Assembly: GCA_902362375.1 (NCBI GenBank)
Contig: CABIVS010000015.1
Location: forward strand, 62,001 to 126,000
DNA length: 64,000 nt
DNA from: Bacteroidaceae bacterium
Lineage (GTDB): Bacteria; Bacteroidota; Bacteroidia; Bacteroidales; Bacteroidaceae
Reading direction: 5' to 3'
Below the pieces are notes generated by a model. It saw nothing but the letters and a program-made list of their open reading frames with translations. It had not been told where the DNA came from and did not search any database. Numbering within the stretch: position 1 is the first letter of the stretch; every line of letters starts with the position of its first letter. Positions 36,361 to 45,434 of the stretch are shown piece after piece. The position numbers were made by a program, and so were the translations under genes.

Positions 36361-36470
36361 ACTAAACCATCGGTTTGGTGTAATCAAAGCTTCGGTTTGT
36401 TTAAAACAAACGCTCTCTTTGGTATAAACAAACCGTCGGTTCCTTTTAAAGGAAGCGAAACTGGGTTTTG
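36361..36470. repeat. Five degenerate 22-bp tandem units made of dyads
   Basis: Units are 36361-36382, 36383-36404, 36405-36426, 36427-36448 and 36449-36470, each 22 bp. They share A-A-C-A-A-A-C-x-x-T-C-G-G-T-T-T-G-type sequence. Unit centres are dyads, such as AAACCATCGGTTT (36364-36376) and AACCGTCGGTT (about 36430-36440). Unit joints are also palindromic (GTTTGTTTAAAACAAAC near 36403; TTCCTTTTAAAGGAA near 36447). A symmetry centre therefore recurs about every 11 bp, one helical turn. Confidence 0.7.
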
Positions 36471-36782
36471 GGAGAGCAGAATTAGAGCTGGTTGGTCTTT
36501 CTTTTCTGTTGGTTTGTAAATAGCAATCTGATATGTGTCTGACGATATAGTGACTTTTTATACTTTTGAAAGGTCTGCTTTACTGCAATTTGTCTAGCAA
36601 TAATAGGTGTTTGGTGCCGCTTGCGAATTGTGCTGTTTTAAATTGCAGGCGTTTTTTCTGATTCAGAAGAGAGGAGCTCGAATTATGAGGCACAGAATAG
36701 ATAAAATATGCGTTTCTTCATATTGATTCCGTCTGTCTCCTGCATACGATTTATTGAATGCTCATCTTCATATAAACGATGG

Positions 36783-36910
36783 TATCTTTGCCATGAGCAA
36801 AGGTTTGTTTACTACTTGTGAAACTTAAATAAATGACATCATACTCTTTCTGTTTTTAATTTAAAGAAAGAAGGGCTGCCGGAGAAGTGATTCTGTAGCA
36901 GCCCGTTTTG
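36783..36910 (+). ncRNA. Candidate small RNA between a -7 element and a terminator-like hairpin
   Basis: TATCTTTG (36783-36790) matches the Bacteroides -7 box. About 85 bp further is a hairpin with stem GGGCTGC/GCAGCCC (36873-36879 with 36898-36904) and an internal AGAA/TTCT pair, followed by GTTTTGTTG. Only an 11-codon ATG frame lies between. The -33 box is not convincing, so the transcript is a proposal. The hairpin may serve only to terminate the SulP transcript on the other strand. Confidence 0.3.
36873..36904 (-). terminator. Hairpin downstream of the SulP gene
   Basis: A 7-bp stem GGGCTGC/GCAGCCC lies 56 bp beyond the SulP stop. On the minus strand it is followed by TTCTTTCTTT, a modest U-rich tract. 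Confidence 0.55.
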
Positions 36911-36959
36911 TTGTAAATTGTTTTTGTGTAATACGTCTTTTACGCTTTCAGTAGCTCAT

Positions 36960-38639
36960 TTATTTTACAAGGCTCTTCGCCCTCTCCAACGCTACATTGA
37001 TATTCGGACAGATATTCTCTTTTCCAAGCAGTTCGTAGAATCCGGCTTTTTCCAGTACGTTATGCACGTTCTCGTTTACTCCGGAAAGGATAACGGTGGT
37101 TTTTTCCTTCTGTGACATCTCGCAGAGGGTGGTCAGATTATGAATACCTGTGGAGTCGATGAACGGAACCTTACGCATACGGATAATACGTACTTTCGGA
37201 CGGTCTCCCAGTTGAGCCATGGTTTCTTCAAATTTGGTAGCGATACCGAAGAAGTAAGGACCATTGATTTCGTATACCTCTATGCCTTTGGGAATCATCA
37301 GATTTTCTTCGTGTACGGTAATATCCGATTCTTTATTAGGGTCAATCTCGTCGGTAATCACCGAGATTTCGGTAGTCTCCATGACACGCTTCATGAAGAG
37401 GACGCAGGCAATCACCAATCCTACCTCGATAGCGACAGTCAAGTCGAAGATTACGGTCAGGAAGAAAGTAATCAGCAATACGGTGACATCTGATTTCGGG
37501 TTCTTCAATAAAGCTCTGAACACACGCCATCCGCTCATGTTATAAGATACGATGACCAGTACCCCGGCAAGGCACGCCATCGGGATATATTGTGCGAGGG
37601 GCATCAGGAAGAGCAGAATCAGAAGCAGTATCACTGCATGGATAATTCCGGCTATCGGTGTTTTACCTCCGTTGTTAATATTCGTCATGGTACGGGCAAT
37701 GGCTCCGGTAGCGGGAATACCTCCGAACAGGGGGGCTATGATATTGGCTGCTCCCTGGGCGATCAGTTCTGTATTGGAATCGTGGCGGTCGCCTATCACA
37801 CCGTCGGCTACAGTGGCGGACAGCAGGGATTCGATGGCTCCCAGTACGGCGATGGTGATGGCTACCGGAAACAATTCTCTGATAGCTTCCCAATTCAGTG
37901 CAGGCACAGTGGCATCAGGCAATTCCGATTTGATGGTGAAACGGTCGCCGATGGTCTGGATGCAGTCGATTCCACCGAAAGTTTTCATCAGATAAACGGC
38001 TACTGTGACAACGATGATGGCAATCAGTGAGCCGGGAATTTTCTTTGAGAATTTCGGAGTGATGGCGATGATGATAATGCTGGCAAAACTTACGATGGTA
38101 TTCCACCAGTTGATAGTATCGAAATGACGGAAATAGATCATCCACTTCCCGACGAAGTCCCCCGGTACTTTCTCGTCTCCGAAAGACAGACCGAAAATAT
38201 CGGCGATCTGGGTCGTGAAAATAGTGACAGCAATACCGCTGGTAAAACCGACGATGATAGGATAAGGGATGAACTTGATAACCGCTCCGAGCTTGAACAC
38301 TCCTAATAAAATAAGGAGTACACCTGCCATGAGTGTGGCTACAATCAGTCCGGCTTCGCCGTATTGCTGGATGATGCCGTAGATAATGACGATAAATGCT
38401 CCTGTCGGGCCACCGATCTGGACTTTGCTTCCTCCCAACAGGGAAATGATAAATCCGGCAATGATAGCGGTAATAATACCTTTTTCGGGCGATACCCCCG
38501 AAGCAATACCGAAGGCAATGGCTAATGGCAACGCAACGATCCCTACGATGATACCTGCCATCAAGTCGGCCATGAACGTTTCTTTTGAGTAATTCTTTAA
38601 ACAAGAAACCAGTTTGGGTTTAAATTCAAATAGCTTCAT
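36960..38639 (-). CDS. SulP-family inorganic anion transporter with STAS domain
   Basis: This 559-residue inner-membrane transporter has many hydrophobic helices over residues 1-410 (FMADLMAGIIVGIVALPLAI at about 20-40, GGSKVQIGGPTGAFIVIIYG near 70-90). A C-terminal STAS domain covers about 440-555 with VPFIDSTGIHNLTTLCEMSQ. The length and layout are normal for SulP/SLC26 transporters of sulfate, bicarbonate or other anions. The substrate cannot be read from the sequence. It diverges from rubrerythrin with a 247-bp intergenic region; a TAATTTTG element at 38690-38697 (minus strand) may be its -7 box. It stands alone, with no carbonic anhydrase or sulfate-assimilation gene beside it. Confidence 0.92.
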   Translation of the reverse strand: MKLFEFKPKLVSCLKNYSKETFMADLMAGIIVGIVALPLAIAFGIASGVSPEKGIITAIIAGFIISLLGGSKVQIGGPTGAFIVIIYGIIQQYGEAGLIVATLMAGVLLILLGVFKLGAVIKFIPYPIIVGFTSGIAVTIFTTQIADIFGLSFGDEKVPGDFVGKWMIYFRHFDTINWWNTIVSFASIIIIAITPKFSKKIPGSLIAIIVVTVAVYLMKTFGGIDCIQTIGDRFTIKSELPDATVPALNWEAIRELFPVAITIAVLGAIESLLSATVADGVIGDRHDSNTELIAQGAANIIAPLFGGIPATGAIARTMTNINNGGKTPIAGIIHAVILLLILLFLMPLAQYIPMACLAGVLVIVSYNMSGWRVFRALLKNPKSDVTVLLITFFLTVIFDLTVAIEVGLVIACVLFMKRVMETTEISVITDEIDPNKESDITVHEENLMIPKGIEVYEINGPYFFGIATKFEETMAQLGDRPKVRIIRMRKVPFIDSTGIHNLTTLCEMSQKEKTTVILSGVNENVHNVLEKAGFYELLGKENICPNINVALERAKSLVK

Positions 38640-38689
38640 TATTATTAGTTGTTATGTATATATTCAGCCCTTTTGTAAAGTAGAGGTTG

Positions 38690-38697
38690 CAAAATTA
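38690..38697 (-). promoter_or_regulatory. -7 promoter element TAATTTTG for the SulP gene
   Basis: Minus-strand TAATTTTG fits TAnnTTTG, 50 bp upstream of the SulP ATG at 38639. No -33 TTTG is found at good spacing. Confidence 0.35.
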
Positions 38698-38797
38698 TAT
38701 AAAATAATCGAAAGAAGTGTGTTTTTCAACATACTATTTATTTGTTGATAGGTTTTATCGATGAGCTGATAGTTATTATTAATTGAAGAAAAGATGG

Positions 38798-38825
38798 TTT
38801 GTTATGAACAAATCGCGTATATTTG
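38798..38825 (+). promoter_or_regulatory. Promoter of the rubrerythrin gene
   Basis: TTTG at 38798-38801 and TATATTTG at 38818-38825 fit the Bacteroides -33/-7 boxes, though the 16-bp spacer is shorter than the usual 19-21. It is 61 bp before the ATG. Confidence 0.4.
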
Positions 38826-38886
38826 TGTTATAAATGGTACGACAAGTTACGTATGGTAATCAACCAATTTAAAATAGATTAGAATT

Positions 38887-39465
38887 ATGGCTAAGAGTAT
38901 TAAAGGAACTCAAACAGAGAAGAATCTGTTGACTTCATTCGCAGGAGAATCACAGGCAAGAATGCGTTACACTTATTTTGCAAGTGTGGCAAAGAAAGAA
39001 GGTTACGAACAAATCGCTGCCATTTTCACAGAAACAGCTGATCAGGAAAAAGAGCATGCAAAACGTATGTTCAAGTTCCTCGAAGGCGGTATGGTAGAAA
39101 TCACTGCCAGCTATCCGGCTGGTGTAATCGGTAATACGCTTGAGAATCTTCGCGCTGCAGCAGCGGGTGAACATGAAGAATGGTCACTGGATTATCCTCA
39201 CTTTGCTGATGTGGCAGAACAGGAAGGTTTCCCGATGATTGCTGCTATGTACCGCAATATCTCCATCGCTGAAAAAGGTCACGAAGAAAGATACCTTGCT
39301 TTCGTGAACAACATCGAAAATATGACTGTATTCGCTAAAGAAGGCGAAGTGGTATGGCAATGCCGTAACTGCGGTTATATTACTGTAGGTAAGGAAGCTC
39401 CTGAAGTTTGCCCGGCATGTCTGCATCCGCAGGCTTATTTCGAGGTGAAGAAGGAAAACTATTAA
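38887..39465 (+). CDS. rbr: Rubrerythrin
   Basis: The 192-residue protein has a ferritin-like diiron four-helix bundle (about 1-150) with the metal-ligand helices GESQARMRY, ETADQEKEHAKRM, EQEGFPMIAAMYRNISIAEK and GHEERY. A C-terminal rubredoxin-like domain carries two Cys pairs (CRNC and CPAC). Rubrerythrins reduce hydrogen peroxide in the cytoplasm of anaerobes, using electrons passed from the rubredoxin iron to the diiron site. The length is typical. It is a single-gene unit, flanked downstream by a long inverted repeat before the next, converging gene. Confidence 0.97.
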   Translation: MAKSIKGTQTEKNLLTSFAGESQARMRYTYFASVAKKEGYEQIAAIFTETADQEKEHAKRMFKFLEGGMVEITASYPAGVIGNTLENLRAAAAGEHEEWSLDYPHFADVAEQEGFPMIAAMYRNISIAEKGHEERYLAFVNNIENMTVFAKEGEVVWQCRNCGYITVGKEAPEVCPACLHPQAYFEVKKENY

Positions 39466-39483
39466 TCTGCGGATTGATTAAAT

Positions 39484-39657
39484 AAAAAGGCTTTCCGAAA
39501 AAAGTACTATTTGCTATCATTTTGCTCTGTCATCCTGTTTGTGGAAGAATTCGCGCTTTATATTAAAGAAGAGATGCTTCACAATATTTTGACCATGCTT
39601 TGAACAAAGTTAATGACAGATTGATAGGATTTATTTATTTTTCGGATAGCCTTTTTT
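39484..39657. repeat. 19-bp inverted repeat spanning the rbr / hybrid regulator intergenic region
   Basis: AAAAAGGCTTTCCGAAAAA (39484-39502) and TTTTTCGGATAGCCTTTTT (39638-39656) are inverted repeats with one mismatch in 19, separated by about 135 bp. Each half could also be a weak terminator for one of the two converging genes. No direct-repeat target duplication was seen outside them. Confidence 0.6.
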
Positions 39658-39664
39658 ATATTAT

Positions 39665-42600
39665 CTATTGATTCCGGTAATCCTTTGGAGATACACCGTA
39701 TTGCTTTAAAAATTCTCGATAGAAATAAGATTTATTAGAGAATCCACATCTGAACATAATCTCGGATACAGTCAATTTAGTTGTCCTTAGTAGTTTGGCT
39801 GCATATTCCAGTCTGATGCCTCGTACAAACTCACTCGGAGTTTTATCTATTATTTCTTTGAACTTCCGATATAAAGTAGCTTTACTCACTCCTACGAACT
39901 CGGCAATAGAAGAAGGGCTTAATAACTCATCATCTATATTCTTTTTTATGAAATCTGTTACATTCTGTATTAACTCTTCGTCTTCTGGATGAAGCACAAT
40001 CCCGTCTTTTACTTTCACAGAAGACATGCTGGAATTGAAGTAGTCCTTTAAAAGCATCTGCCTCGACAGCAAATTCTCTATTGCGGATATAACCTGCCTT
40101 GGGTGAAATGGTTTGACGATATAAGCATCTGCACCATGATTAAAGGCATTAATTTGGTCTTCTACGGAAGCTTTTGCCGATATTCCTATAATTGGAATAT
40201 AGCTTGTTTTCAAATCGGATTTCAACTTATGAATTAGACTTAAACCGTCCATATTGGGCATGACAATATCACTTATAATAATATCAGGATGATTGTGTTC
40301 TATCTCTTTCAAAGCCTCCATCCCGTCTTTTGCTTCATGTATCACATAATTGGAGAGGACATCTTTCAGTAGGTCCCTGATGTTCTTTTCATCTTCCACT
40401 ATCAGTATGACAGTGTCTTTGCGAGGAGATAAGTCGTCCTGCTCGTTTTTTTCTTTCTGCAACGAATCCTTTTCATCTGTTACAACAAGTGAATGATCGG
40501 ATGGTAAAGGAGGAATTACAACTGAAAATTCTACATTTTTTCCTAGCTCACTGTTTACGCTTATCTGCCCACCTAATAATTCAACCAGGCTCTTTGTTAG
40601 ATTTAAACCTATGCCATTACTTACAGAGTTACCCAATTTAGGAGTATCAAATATCTTATACTTATCAAATATCTCTGCCATCTGTTGCTCTGTTAACCCC
40701 TTACCTGAATTTCTTACAATCAGATATAAGGTTTTATCAGGTTCATTCTGTGATATTTCAACGTGAATATATCCATAACGAGGAGTATATTTGAAAGCAT
40801 TCGATAGCAGATTGAATATAATTTTCTCCAAAGCATTGCGGTCGGAATATATCTCTGACGTATCATGCGTCTCTACCTTGAAGTCTATTTTATTCTCTTT
40901 TAGTATATCCACATAATTATTGGAAGCATATTCCATTAATGTTTTTACGTTCACACTTTCAGGATGCAAATTCATATTGCCCGATTTAGTTTTACGGAAC
41001 TCCATTAACTCACTAATCAGCTTCTGCATCCTTTCGGCATTATTCTTTATTATTTGAAGATACTTCTTTGTGTTATTATCTAGCCCATTCTGTTCCAATA
41101 AGTGTTGTGCAGGTGTATAAATCAAAGTCAGTGGAGTAAAGAACTCATGTGCCACATTAGTGAAAAAGTTTAGCCGGGATTCATATATCTTCTGTTCATG
41201 CCGTTTCTCTATCTGGGCTATAAGAATCTGACGGCTTAACCGTATACGGTTTTTGATAACAGACTTTGTAATATAGAAGATAATAACGCATAATATGGCA
41301 TAAATAATCAATGCCGGGACACTAAGCCACCACGGATAACCTACTTTTATGGTTAAGTGATAAATGTTATCTCCCCATACTTTGTCTCCATTCGTGCTCT
41401 TCACTTCAAATTGATATTCACCCGGAGGAAGTTGGGTAAAAATAATATTCGGATTATTACCCATTTCCACCCAATCAACCGAATGGTTCTTCAAGCGGTA
41501 AGCATATTCACAGTTTTCATTGTTAATAAAGTCTTTGGCTATGAAATTGAAAGTCATGAATCTTTCTTCGTAGCTAAGTTTCAACACTCCTTTTTTGATT
41601 CGTTCATTAATATCCTGCACCGTATTATATATCTTCAAACTACTTAATATAAGTGGAGGATTAAACTTGCGCAAATGTATATTTTGAGGATTGAAATAAC
41701 TAAACCCGCTTACTCCTCCAAAATATAAGAAATTACGTTTATCCTTGAAGAAAGCTCCATCAGAGAATTCATCATTCTGCAATCCATCATTCAAAGTATA
41801 ATTATCTATTTTATTGCTTCTTATATTCAAGCTGGACAACCCCTGGTTGGTACTGATCCATATATTTCCTTCATGATCTTTTAATATTCCGTGAATCGTT
41901 TTATTATTCAATTTCTCGTCGGCATATTGTATCAGATGAAAATCATTCTCCTCCTTTTTCAATTCGTTCAGTCCATAACTTGTCCCTATCCATATACCGG
42001 TATCATCGCGCAGTAAACACAATACATCATTATTGGTGAGTAAAATCCGACTGTCTATATCCTCCAATGATTTTATGCCGTTATTTTTGATATTAATACA
42101 GTTTAAGCCTCCGCCACGTGTGCCAAACCATAACATATTGTCTTTCGGGTCGGATGTAATGGCATAAACAACATCGTTATTCAATGAGATATTCTTATCT
42201 GACGAGTTATATTGCCGGAATCCTTTAACGTGGTAGCGACCTTGTTCTCTGGAAATATTTATTTTGATTAAGCCATACCCTGATGTACCGATCCATAAAA
42301 GAGAATCATTATTCGTAAAATAAATGTTGTATACAGCCTTGAAGGGCGGGTATTTATCAGGTATCTCTAGTTTTTCCAATCGTCCTGTAGCGGCATTCAA
42401 TATATTAATTCCGGTTCCTTCCGTTCCAATAAAAATATCATTGGCTTTATTTCTTTTCAATGCATAGACGGAATTGGATATCAATCCTTTACTTTCATTC
42501 AGATAATCTGCCAACTCTTTAGTTTCAGGATTCAACAGCTTTATTCCGCTTCCTTTTGTGCCTATCAGAATATTACCATTTTCATCCTCACAAAAACATC

Positions 42601-43618
42601 TCACAGGGTGGCTAGTGTGAATGGTTTCAAACAAAGAATCATAATGATAAAGCTGAATTAGTCCTTGTCCGTCCGTACCTATCCACAATATATTCTGGCT
42701 GCCGGAATAAAGAGTGAAAACTGACAACTGGTTGGAAAGTTCGTTCAGATAGGTAAAAGTATTCTTTCTTAAATCATAATTAATACAGCCACCTTCTATA
42801 AAGCTGACGAACATATTATCCTCTGCTAAAATAGCTTGCGATACAGGTTTGTTACTATCCAGTTCAATGTCTTGGGAAACTGTAAAGTCGGGATTCAAAA
42901 GGAAAATCCTGTTGTCTTTATTCAAGATAAATCTGCCTTTCGACAGAAATATTTTATCCACAGGAGTATGTATGCCGACTGTGCGTAAATCATCCTGCTT
43001 TCCTCCGTTCACAAGTAGATTATAACTCAAATATACAGAGCTTCCATTATTTAAAAGAAAAAGCACATGATCAGAATCACTCACAGAATAATCCTTTACA
43101 TGACTTGCAAAGTCTGTGTTAATCGGATTAAACTCATCTTCAGAATCATTATAAACAAAGAAACCAAGCCCTTTTATAAGACAGATGATATCTCCTGCCG
43201 CACTCTTTCCTAAAATAAAAGACTTTTCCTGATTAGGTACTTTATTGTCTGTTCTCAAATAATACCTTGTTATCTGACGAGTTCGTTTATCTAACCGATT
43301 AACTCCATTATCTGTTGCTATCCATAAACTACCCTTACATTCAATAATCTGTCGGATAACGTTATTACTTATAGAATTCGGATTGTTTTTGCTATATCTG
43401 AATGTTGTAATTTCTCTTCCATTATACGCATTTAGTCCATCCCATGTCCCAATCCAGATCGTGTGTTCCTCATCTTCCAAAATACAGTTTACCGAGTTAT
43501 TTGTCAGTCCGTTAACATTTGATATGTGTTTTGCTACATTAAATGCATAAGACTTTATGGGAGTAACAAATGCAATAATCAAAATAAAAATTATTTGTAC
43601 GTATAAGATGTTTCTCAT
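39665..43618 (-). CDS. Hybrid two-component system regulator (PUL B)
   Basis: The 1317-residue protein has the same architecture as the regulator of PUL A. A signal peptide is followed by a long periplasmic propeller (GLTNNSVNCILEDEEHTIW and similar repeats), a Y_Y_Y domain near 690-760 (QLPPGEYQFEVKSTNGD), and one membrane helix near 775-795. The kinase has His824 in NVAHEFFTP, with ATPase motifs FNLLSNAFKYTP and GIGLNLTKSL. The receiver has Asp1117 in SDIVMPNMDG, and the protein ends in an AraC-type DNA-binding domain. It should sense a periplasmic oligosaccharide and activate the operon at 43857-52558, which ends 238 bp upstream of it on the same strand. Confidence 0.95.
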   Translation of the reverse strand: MRNILYVQIIFILIIAFVTPIKSYAFNVAKHISNVNGLTNNSVNCILEDEEHTIWIGTWDGLNAYNGREITTFRYSKNNPNSISNNVIRQIIECKGSLWIATDNGVNRLDKRTRQITRYYLRTDNKVPNQEKSFILGKSAAGDIICLIKGLGFFVYNDSEDEFNPINTDFASHVKDYSVSDSDHVLFLLNNGSSVYLSYNLLVNGGKQDDLRTVGIHTPVDKIFLSKGRFILNKDNRIFLLNPDFTVSQDIELDSNKPVSQAILAEDNMFVSFIEGGCINYDLRKNTFTYLNELSNQLSVFTLYSGSQNILWIGTDGQGLIQLYHYDSLFETIHTSHPVRCFCEDENGNILIGTKGSGIKLLNPETKELADYLNESKGLISNSVYALKRNKANDIFIGTEGTGINILNAATGRLEKLEIPDKYPPFKAVYNIYFTNNDSLLWIGTSGYGLIKINISREQGRYHVKGFRQYNSSDKNISLNNDVVYAITSDPKDNMLWFGTRGGGLNCINIKNNGIKSLEDIDSRILLTNNDVLCLLRDDTGIWIGTSYGLNELKKEENDFHLIQYADEKLNNKTIHGILKDHEGNIWISTNQGLSSLNIRSNKIDNYTLNDGLQNDEFSDGAFFKDKRNFLYFGGVSGFSYFNPQNIHLRKFNPPLILSSLKIYNTVQDINERIKKGVLKLSYEERFMTFNFIAKDFINNENCEYAYRLKNHSVDWVEMGNNPNIIFTQLPPGEYQFEVKSTNGDKVWGDNIYHLTIKVGYPWWLSVPALIIYAILCVIIFYITKSVIKNRIRLSRQILIAQIEKRHEQKIYESRLNFFTNVAHEFFTPLTLIYTPAQHLLEQNGLDNNTKKYLQIIKNNAERMQKLISELMEFRKTKSGNMNLHPESVNVKTLMEYASNNYVDILKENKIDFKVETHDTSEIYSDRNALEKIIFNLLSNAFKYTPRYGYIHVEISQNEPDKTLYLIVRNSGKGLTEQQMAEIFDKYKIFDTPKLGNSVSNGIGLNLTKSLVELLGGQISVNSELGKNVEFSVVIPPLPSDHSLVVTDEKDSLQKEKNEQDDLSPRKDTVILIVEDEKNIRDLLKDVLSNYVIHEAKDGMEALKEIEHNHPDIIISDIVMPNMDGLSLIHKLKSDLKTSYIPIIGISAKASVEDQINAFNHGADAYIVKPFHPRQVISAIENLLSRQMLLKDYFNSSMSSVKVKDGIVLHPEDEELIQNVTDFIKKNIDDELLSPSSIAEFVGVSKATLYRKFKEIIDKTPSEFVRGIRLEYAAKLLRTTKLTVSEIMFRCGFSNKSYFYREFLKQYGVSPKDYRNQ

Positions 43619-43653
43619 GTAAATGAATGTTATTTATACGGTTAGGATGATAG

Positions 43654-43661
43654 CAAATATA
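43654..43661 (-). promoter_or_regulatory. -7 promoter element TATATTTG for the PUL B hybrid regulator
   Basis: Minus-strand TATATTTG matches TAnnTTTG 35 bp ahead of the regulator ATG, suggesting it has its own promoter separate from the SusCD operon. No clear -33 box. Confidence 0.45.
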
Positions 43662-43816
43662 AGGAATTTATTTTATTCCACGCATATTTTTATCGGTAAC
43701 GATAGTCTATGATTTCATCGTCAACAACCAATCAATAATCAATAGGCGTTTGCTAGGTTCAGCATTCATTCACGAGAAATAATAATGTCTTTTTCATGGT
43801 CAGTTGGTTGTTAAAA

Positions 43817-43844
43817 GAGGGCGGATTTTATAACCCGCCCCCTC
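43817..43844 (-). terminator. Intrinsic terminator of the PUL B operon
   Basis: GAGGGCGG (43817-43824) faces CCGCCCCCTC (43835-43844): a GC-rich core stem GGGCGG/CCGCCC with a short loop, just after the SusD stop. On the minus strand it is followed by TTTT. Confidence 0.7.
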
Positions 43845-43856
43845 ATTTTATTCATA

Positions 43857-45410
43857 TTAATAACCCGGATTTTGGGAAAGAATATTGTTACTCTTATCCC
43901 TTTCACCTTGTGGTATAGGAAACAGATAATCTCTGTCGTCCCTAAAATTGGCACCTTTCGATGTATTATATTTTGTTGCATAAGCACGCATCACGGTTCC
44001 GAAACGTTTTTGCCTCATTAGGTCATCCCGTCTCCAGCCTTCCATAGCCAATTCGCAGCGACGCTCCTTCCAAATGATTTCTTTTAGACGTTCTGGGTTC
44101 GTTTCTGTTATGTCGGGCAGGGTATTAGCTGTTGTAGCAGGAACATACGTCTGTTGATCTCTTCTCGGATCTATCGGATTAGTTTTGCGGGCTCTTTCTC
44201 TTACATCATTTAGGTAAGGAAGTGCAAGCCCTGGTTTTCCATTTTCGTTTAATACTTCGGCATACATTAAGAGGACATCGGAGTAACGGATCAAACGAAT
44301 GTTGTAACTAATCATCCAGACGTCGAAACCTGTTTTTTCTATTGCTGGTACAGTCATTTTGTAATCATGATAACCGCTTGGAGATTCAGCGTTGTCTTGC
44401 GCTTCAGTATCACCTTTATATCTGTCACCAGTTTGTGTGAATACGTAGGTAATACGTGGGTCATCTGCGTCAAAGGCATTATAGAGATCTTGAGTCGGTA
44501 CGTGAAATCCATATCCCTGATAACCGGAGATGCGTCTGCTTGTAAAGAAGTGGGGAACATTGGTACCTGTGGCAATGTTTTTATCATATACTTTGTTGGC
44601 AATCTCAAATACAGATTCCGAGCTGTTTTCATATTCAGTACGCCAGTTCATGCCGTAATCGCTCAACAATGTATAGTCTTTGTCTACTTCAATAATATCA
44701 TGAAGTACAGTTTCGGCAGAGGCAAAATCACCTTTGAACATATATGTTTTAGCAAGCATTGTTTTTGCAAAGCCACGTGTTACACGATAAGCATCATCAT
44801 CAGAGTAATCTCCTTTGGCGGGAAGTGCAGAGGCATCGGTTAAATCACTCACAATACATTCATATACCTTCTCCAATGGGGAACGGGGTATTTGCAGTAT
44901 TTCAGCGGGTTGCATTGGCGTAGTGATTAAAGGAACTTCTCCGAATGTACTGACCAGGCAATAATAACCGAATGCTCTCAATGCTTTTGCCTCGTTTGCA
45001 TAACGCGTCAATAGTTCTTCATTTCCTATTGCATTAGGGGCATAATAAATCACATCGTTACAGCGATTAATCAATCTGTACAGTATCTCCCAACGACGCC
45101 CTACTTCGCCATTAGTTGTGTAGACAGTAAAGTCGGATAAGTCGCGTACTTCGGCACGGTCACCGTCATTACCTCCTCCTTTTAGGGCATCATCAGTGCT
45201 ACAATCACCTACAAAATAATGATTTAATGCATATTCATTCCAAGTTGTACGTAATTGAAGATAAGCTCCTGTCAAGGCTTGTTCAATATCGCTTTCCTTC
45301 TGATAATAATTATCGCTTGTGGTTTTACCATAACTTGGTTCGTCGAGAGAGCAGCTATACAACCCCACTCCGGCAAGAGCCCAGCATATTATATATAATA
45401 TTTTTCTCAT
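43857..45410 (-). CDS. SusD/RagB-family surface lipoprotein (PUL B)
   Basis: The 517-residue protein has lipobox GLYSC (Cys about residue 20), then SLDEPSYGKTTSDNYYQ. The conserved helix RYANEAKALRAFGYYCLVST is near residue 136. The C-terminal RagB region has LIRYSDVLLMYAEVLNENG (about 378) and KERRCELAMEGWRRDDLMRQ (about 450). It ends with the common PIPQGERDKSNNILSQNPGY tail. It acts with the SusC encoded 24 bp upstream. The terminator at 43817-43844 ends the operon here. Confidence 0.95.
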   Translation of the reverse strand: MRKILYIICWALAGVGLYSCSLDEPSYGKTTSDNYYQKESDIEQALTGAYLQLRTTWNEYALNHYFVGDCSTDDALKGGGNDGDRAEVRDLSDFTVYTTNGEVGRRWEILYRLINRCNDVIYYAPNAIGNEELLTRYANEAKALRAFGYYCLVSTFGEVPLITTPMQPAEILQIPRSPLEKVYECIVSDLTDASALPAKGDYSDDDAYRVTRGFAKTMLAKTYMFKGDFASAETVLHDIIEVDKDYTLLSDYGMNWRTEYENSSESVFEIANKVYDKNIATGTNVPHFFTSRRISGYQGYGFHVPTQDLYNAFDADDPRITYVFTQTGDRYKGDTEAQDNAESPSGYHDYKMTVPAIEKTGFDVWMISYNIRLIRYSDVLLMYAEVLNENGKPGLALPYLNDVRERARKTNPIDPRRDQQTYVPATTANTLPDITETNPERLKEIIWKERRCELAMEGWRRDDLMRQKRFGTVMRAYATKYNTSKGANFRDDRDYLFPIPQGERDKSNNILSQNPGY

Positions 45411-45434
45411 AATGTAATGTCTTTTTAGCTAGAT

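Larger units (their letters stand above)
36179..36959. other. Gene-free 780-bp region with terminator, tandem repeat and possible small RNA
   Basis: No credible coding sequence is seen. In order it holds the PUL A terminator (36274-36315), the 22-bp tandem repeat (36361-36470), about 300 bp of AT-rich sequence without clear structure, a TATCTTTG element (36783-36790) and a hairpin before the SulP gene (36873-36904). A 60-codon frame across the repeat is an artefact of its composition. Confidence 0.7.

Noticed and set aside
36337..36519. 60-codon plus-strand frame over the 22-bp repeat
   Set aside because: The repeat period is not a multiple of three, so the peptide is a by-product of repeat composition; no ribosome binding site or motif.
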